A DNA stretch of 14,006 nucleotides, from the NCBI GenBank assembly GCA_943704525.1, contig CALSCQ010003172.1, positions 1-14,006 on the forward strand, given 5' to 3'. The stretch is from Pigoraptor vietnamica. Its lineage: Eukaryota > Opisthokonta > Filasterea. Position 1 is the first letter of the stretch, and each line of letters opens with the position of its first letter. The translations under genes were made by a program, and so were the position numbers. The notes below the pieces were generated by a model. The model ran no database searches, was not told the DNA's origin, and was given only the letters and a program-made list of their open reading frames with translations. Below, in pieces: positions 10,191 to 14,006 of this stretch.

Positions 10191-10381
10191 GGCTGGATAA
10201 AAAACACATGCCTGGGTTGAAATGTGGCCTATCACAATCTCCAACGTGGTCTGAGAGATATGCCATTGTGTGCCCCTTCGAGTCATAAGCAATGCCTCTT
10301 CAGTTTATCGCACACGAAATCCACTTTCGTGTGGCCCCCAAACCAAGGCCTGTACAATAACAAACGCGCGTCCAGACAATC
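10191..10381. terminator. Convergent 3' intergenic gap with a perfect hairpin at 10311-10333
   Basis: This 191-bp gap separates the stop codons of DNAJC11 (plus) and the unknown gene (minus). It contains a perfect inverted repeat: CACACGAAA (10311-10319), loop tccac, TTTCGTGTG (10325-10333), a 9-bp stem with a 5-nt loop that forms equally well in RNA from either strand. An A-rich ggataaaaaacac lies just after the DNAJC11 stop. No canonical AATAAA is evident for either gene. A role in 3' end formation is inference. Confidence 0.35.
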
Positions 10382-12072
10382 TCACGCGACGGCCATGGGC
10401 TTCTGTCCAGACAGCCACTCGATCGCGCACTTTTCCAACGTCTCGCCGCTCGGCACCTGCTGCTGCTGCTGCTGCCCGCGCTCGGCCGCCTCAGACTTCT
10501 CGATCGACGCCATCATTGCCGTGACCTCGCGCGCCGCTACCGCAGTGGGGCTGCGCGACTGCCCAGAGGCCGACGTTCCCTGCGTCTCAGCCGCGTTGTG
10601 CACGGGCGACCGCGACGACTGCCGCGAGGGCTGGCGAGGCGTCGCGGTCGCAGTGCCGTCCATCGCCGGTCGGGGCGTCACGGCCGCCTGCATGTGCGGG
10701 TGCATGGCATTGGGTGCCACCATGCCCATCGGGCGGTGCGGAGAGGGCGTTATCGCCGCGGGATAGTAGGCGCCGTAGGGCGGCGGCGCTGGGTACGCCA
10801 CGTACGCCTGTTGGGGCTGGGGCGGCGGGCGCGCCCCATAGTACGTGGCGGCCCACGCGCGGCAGTGCGGGCACTCGCACGCGGCATGGTGAGGTGCGGC
10901 GACGACGAGCGGACGGGGCTGTGCGGTTGGGTGACCGTACGGAACGGCAACGGGCACCGCCATAGGGTACGCGTGCATGGGACCGGGTGCCCACCCAGGG
11001 TATGCCGGGACGCCGCGATATGCGGCCGCGGGGTCGTACGCGCGTTGGGCATCGTCACCGGCGGCCGCCGCTTCTCCCTTCGCGAAGAACGACATGCGCT
11101 CTCCCACGTGCCGCTTCTCGGCATTCGACCCTCGGGATGCGGGCGTCGCGCCCATTTCCTCGTCCGAAGACTGGGCGTCCTGGTCGCCGCGCATGCCATC
11201 GCGCATCATCGACTTGGCGTCGGCGCCAAAGAAGTCGATCTTGTTGCGCACTTGAACTGCAAATGTGGCGGAAAAAAGAAGAAAATCTCGGTCAATAAAC
11301 GAGCCTGAGTCCTCTCCTCCATCGCAGAGCACCATGAACAACGCAAGCACGGCAAACGACACTCACTCAAATCAGGCATGACTGAACAACGCAAGCACGG
11401 CAAACGCCACCCACTCAAATCAGGCATGACTGAACAACGCAAGCACGGCAAACGCCACCCACTCAAATCAGGCATGTCCGGACCAAAGCCGATGAGTCCC
11501 CAGCGGCGAATGTGGAGCTGTCGCGGCCCAAAGGTGACCTTCCCGCGGATGGGACCCGGCACAGGCCAGCTGTCGTCGCCGGGCACCTCAAAGTAGTCAA
11601 TGCCGCCCTTGCCGCCGCTCTTCTTCTGCGCTCCGCCAAACGTGATCTTGCGCGAGTCGGGGTACAGCGAGTTGTTGCTCGAGCGAAGCTTCTTGCGAGA
11701 CGCCTTGTAGAAATACACAAAGCCGTCTAATATTGAAGAAAAAGGAAGGGACAAAAGGTCAGCGCCCGCAATGCAAAATCACCACCAGTGGCAGTTCAAC
11801 TAGCGTCACTCGAGACACGCACCAGGGACGTTTGCGGGATGCTTGTCAAAGAGGAGAAATCCGTACGGATTTTGCCTCCAGAAGTAAAGGATGCGCGTGG
11901 CCGTCGTGTAGTTCATGTACCCCTTGTCGATGTTGAAGAGGGGGCCTTGCGGCACGCCGCCCTTCACGATAATACCACCGGGTGGCTCTCCAAGAAGACC
12001 AGTTGCAGGCCCGCGGACGGGTGCAACCGGCCCCGTCGCGGCCGCGGCAGCCATGAGAATGGGCATATGCAT
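10382..12072 (-). CDS. Unknown three-exon protein: conserved-looking aromatic/basic N-terminal block, Pro/Tyr/Ala-rich tail
   Basis: Exons: complement(11823..12072), (11463..11726), (10382..11256); 462 aa with the nearest donor. Both joins are phase 1. The ATG at 12072 is preceded in frame by a TGA. The N-terminal half looks globular: TRILYFWRQNPYGFLLFDKH, then PDGFVYFYKASRKKLRSSNN across intron 1, a Gly/Lys loop, GIDYFEVPGDDSWPVPGPIR and RQLHIRRWGLIGFG. The order P..P-G-hydrophobic-FY-RK..LR resembles a very divergent CG-1 (CAMTA-type) DNA-binding domain, but key residues are absent, so I do not assign it. The second half is low complexity, with acidic, Pro/Tyr/Ala and Ser/Arg stretches, a CECPHC cluster (298-303), a Q6 run (CTG repeat, about 10459-10476) and the C-terminus EWLSGQKPMAVA. 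Intron 2 holds three copies of a 48-bp unit with extra donors, so isoforms of 478 or 494 aa are possible. The gene is convergent with DNAJC11. Confidence 0.78.
11336..11479. repeat. Three 48-bp tandem repeats covering an exon-intron boundary
   Basis: Copies are at 11336-11383, 11384-11431 and 11432-11479. The first differs at three bases and the third only in its last bases. On the coding (minus) strand each unit contains CATGCCTGATTTGA followed by a donor: gtgggt at 11462 and 11414, gtgagt at 11366. Two of the copies also hold a pyrimidine-rich gttgttcag acceptor-like site. The unit is 16 codons with no stop in the gene's frame, so retained copies would add 16-residue repeats (core MPDLSGWRLPCLRCS). 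The true acceptor is ttgcag at 11262-11257. Confidence 0.93.
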
Positions 12073-13030
12073 CCGAACTGCCTCGTCGTATCAACACGCC
12101 AGTGTCGCCGCAACGGAGCAAATCACACAAGCATGAGCGGTGCGGAAATTTCCAAAGAAAAGACGAGAGCACTGTGCGAGCTTGTGGGGAGACGAGCTTC
12201 TCCTTTGCGTGCGTGTGCGTGCGTATGCGGTGCGCACAACCGTCACCTTGCGAGTGAACCGGGGCACGACTGGGTTTTGGGTCGTTGGGAACGCGTGGAC
12301 TGACGAGAGCGGGAAGCCTGCTCTCGCCCGTCAAATTTCATTCTATTCCATGACTATGGCAGAGTATGGAAATACTAGTAGATATTGGGTTGATTATTAT
12401 TGGAAAACCTTAAAATCAATTTGAGACGCAGTGAGCGAAAAGTATGGAGCAGCTCGAATCTGATTGGCTGCCGAGAGACGTTTTCTCGGCGAATTGAACA
12501 AAAAACCGGTTTTCTTGTCATCTCATGTCACCACAATAAAATTAATAAAATGCACTTTCCTTCATAGTAATTTCCATACATAAGCGTCGTGAAATTGAAA
12601 GGAATTTACCCAAAACCACACCATGTTTGCGGGCGCTCCATGTCCAGGTCCCAACTGACCAATCGGAAGCGACCGCTCTCACGATCCACTCGTTGCATCT
12701 CTCGACGAACGAATTGGAAAAAACCGCCAACGACCAAAAATAAAATAAATAATAAAATAAGGGGGGAAAATAATTTTTTTGGCGGCGAAAATAATTTTTT
12801 TGGCATGCTTCGACAAGCCAATTTGCCAGCGACCAGAACATCTCGAACTAACAGAATGAGAAAAATATTTATATAAAAAATAGGGAGTGGCATCTTCCCC
12901 AATATTGTTCGAATCCACGCAATCGCACAGACACCAGACAAAGGCCCACAAAGTGCCGGAGATTTCTCTGTGTTCCCCTGTCGCTTTTTTGGGCAAATCT
13001 CTCGCTTTTCTCACGCCATCGGCTCACCCG
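12073..13030. promoter_or_regulatory. AT-rich intergenic DNA upstream of the unknown gene
   Basis: No gene is recognised. It contains inverted and direct CCAAT-type boxes (GATTGGCT at about 12462-12469; GACCAATCGG at about 12657-12666), which could belong to the promoter of the leftward gene, though they lie 390-590 bp upstream of its ATG. A/T-rich runs at 12739-12763 (aataaaataa-type) are followed by a tandem duplication at 12766-12804. Open frames here of about 100 codons are rich in Phe, Tyr, Lys and Asn, as expected from AT-rich DNA, and look like no known protein. Confidence 0.4.
12766..12804. repeat. Direct duplication of an 18-bp A/T-rich word
   Basis: gaaaataatttttttggc occurs at 12766-12783 and again at 12787-12804, identical, with a 21-bp period. 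It lies next to an aataaaataa-rich stretch in intergenic DNA. Confidence 0.9.
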
Positions 13031-13963
13031 CCATTATCCCACGCCCATAATATTTTAGTAGGGCACCCGGCGATCATGCGGTGTTCGGCCTGCCGGCTCT
13101 GAATGGCTTCTGTTGGTAACCGCCAGTTCTCACTTGTTGGCCGAGGCCGGCGCGTCCGCGGCGTGGTCTCAGTAGCTCTACGGTGCAAGTGTGCTGTTCG
13201 GCGGTGAGATCACTGATAAAACTGCCGGATTGCCTGAACCCGCGGGGCCATCCAGTCGGCTAGTGAACTATCGTGCGCTCTGGCACGCCGCGGTCGTCAG
13301 GCAATTAAGATCAGATCGCCGTTTCAGTATGCCGGCCGCTGTGCCGGCCTGATCAGATTGCCAGCCGTGGCAATAGCGACCTGCACGCGCCTGCCGGTCA
13401 AAGAATGATTCAGTCACAGTTCAGCAGTTCGGGCAGGTCTCTCAGTCTCCGGGGCTGCCTCTGAAAGTTCCGACTGGGTAATGCCACGACTGTACAGTTC
13501 GGCATTGATTCGGCAGTCCTGCTGGAGCCGGCCTGTGGGTCCTCACTGAAAGTCAAGCCGGCACCGCGGGCCCCGGCCGCGGCCGGCCAGTGCTGTCGGG
13601 CGGATGCCGGTAACTGTGAACCACAGTCCGTTTTAGTGGAGTCGGAACTGTCGCCGGTGCTGGCTGGCAGCCGTCCGGCGGTCGTTTTACGAAAAACCTT
13701 TGCCGATGATGTAAACGGAAGTCACAGCCGCACACTCGCTTGCCCGTCGCCCGCCGATTGTCACTGAAATCACAGTTCGCCGGGCCCGCTGGCAGTCGGC
13801 CGTCCGATCGTTGCCGGCCGGGATGGCTTGCCGTTCGAATAATAACGTCCATTAAAACTGATATCCGCCGCCGACAGCACTGCCAGCCGATCCAGCGCCG
13901 AGCCGCCAGACGTGTGAAGTTTGGCCGGGGCCGGGAATAGGCTGCCGCCGAATTCGGAGCTGA
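13031..13963. other. Non-coding GC-rich tract dense in GCCGG, unlike the rest of the window
   Basis: From roughly 13,031-13,080 onward the texture changes. By eye the pentamer GCCGG occurs about 15 times in about 870 bp (for example near 13089, 13146, 13222, 13331 and 13346), against about two expected for 60% GC, and it is rare in the first 13 kb. CACTGA/ACTG words also recur beside it (for example near 13210, 13544 and 13761). Stops occur often in all frames; no frame exceeds about 100 codons and none looks like a protein. I see no rRNA, tRNA or recognisable mobile element. Confidence 0.6.
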
Positions 13964-13971
13964 TTTTTTTT

Positions 13972-14002
<31 letters not shown>

Positions 14003-14006
14003 GGGG
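13964..14006. repeat. T8-(GT)7-G21 low-complexity right end
   Basis: Eight Ts (13964-13971), then seven GT units (13972-13985), then 21 Gs to the final base. The G-rich strand runs 5' to 3' toward the end, the polarity of a eukaryotic telomere, but a pure G run after GT units does not match a known telomere repeat. A poly-G sequencing or assembly artefact at a GT microsatellite is at least as likely. Confidence 0.9.

Noticed and set aside
11378-11596. Plus-strand frame across the 48-bp repeats (EQRKHGKRHPLKSGM units)
   Set aside because: A 48-bp unit keeps any stop-free frame open on either strand. The minus-strand gene with matching exon phases explains the locus.
12906-12917. GTTCGAATCC, a tRNA B-box-like word
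   Set aside because: The flanking bases do not form a T stem, and no A box, anticodon arm or acceptor stem can be drawn around it.
12542-12941. Minus-strand open frames of about 100 codons in the AT-rich intergenic region
   Set aside because: Overlapping frames are open in parallel, the composition follows the AT-rich DNA (Phe, Tyr, Lys, Asn), and there is no family resemblance.
13553-13852. Minus-strand frame of 99 codons in the GCCGG-rich tract
   Set aside because: No recognisable motif, and its length is expected by chance in GC-rich DNA.
13950-13963. GAATTCGGAGCTG near the right end as a cloning linker or adapter
   Set aside because: It only partly resembles a polylinker, and a similar GAATTCGGTACC occurs by chance in a genuine DNAJC11 exon near 10021.

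Overview
The window reads as nuclear DNA from a unicellular, probably flagellated eukaryote. Its genes are broken by many short GT-AG introns (74-240 nt). Three of its proteins belong to eukaryote-only families: a chromatin subunit, a tubulin deglutamylase and a mitochondrial J-protein. Coding DNA is GC-rich, intergenic DNA is AT-richer, and CA/GT microsatellites are frequent. Cytosolic carboxypeptidase 5 normally goes with cilia or flagella, hence the inference of a flagellate. I cannot name the lineage. The odd length and the low-complexity sequence at both ends suggest a complete assembly contig.

Layout. 1-652: the first two exons of an MRGBP/Eaf7-like gene (minus strand). Its second intron runs off the left edge through a (CA)55 tract. 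653-2491: no gene is firmly identified; one weak two-exon candidate lies at 1604-1911. 2492-5978: a complete four-exon AGBL5/CCP5 gene (minus, 992 aa). 5979-6870: an 892-bp divergent promoter interval, with two TCACGTGA palindromes at its midpoint. 6871-10190: a complete 13-exon DNAJC11 gene (plus, 548 aa). 10191-10381: a 191-bp convergent gap with a perfect 9-bp hairpin. 10382-12072: a three-exon gene (minus, 462 aa or longer) of unknown function. 12073-13030: AT-rich intergenic DNA. About 13,031 to the end: a non-coding tract full of GCCGG that looks unlike the rest, finishing in T8-(GT)7-G21.

All exon joins were checked by hand for phase. The three recognised genes give uninterrupted proteins that match their families across the splice sites. 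Donors are mostly GTGNGT, and only 1 of 19 has A at +3.

The genes do not form one pathway: they cover histone acetylation, tubulin glutamylation and mitochondrial membrane organisation. AGBL5 and DNAJC11 may share a promoter.

The most unusual structure is in the unknown gene. A 48-bp unit covering an exon end and the start of the following intron is repeated three times. This makes three donor sites spaced by 16 codons, all in frame, so splicing choice or a change in repeat number could lengthen the protein in 16-residue steps.
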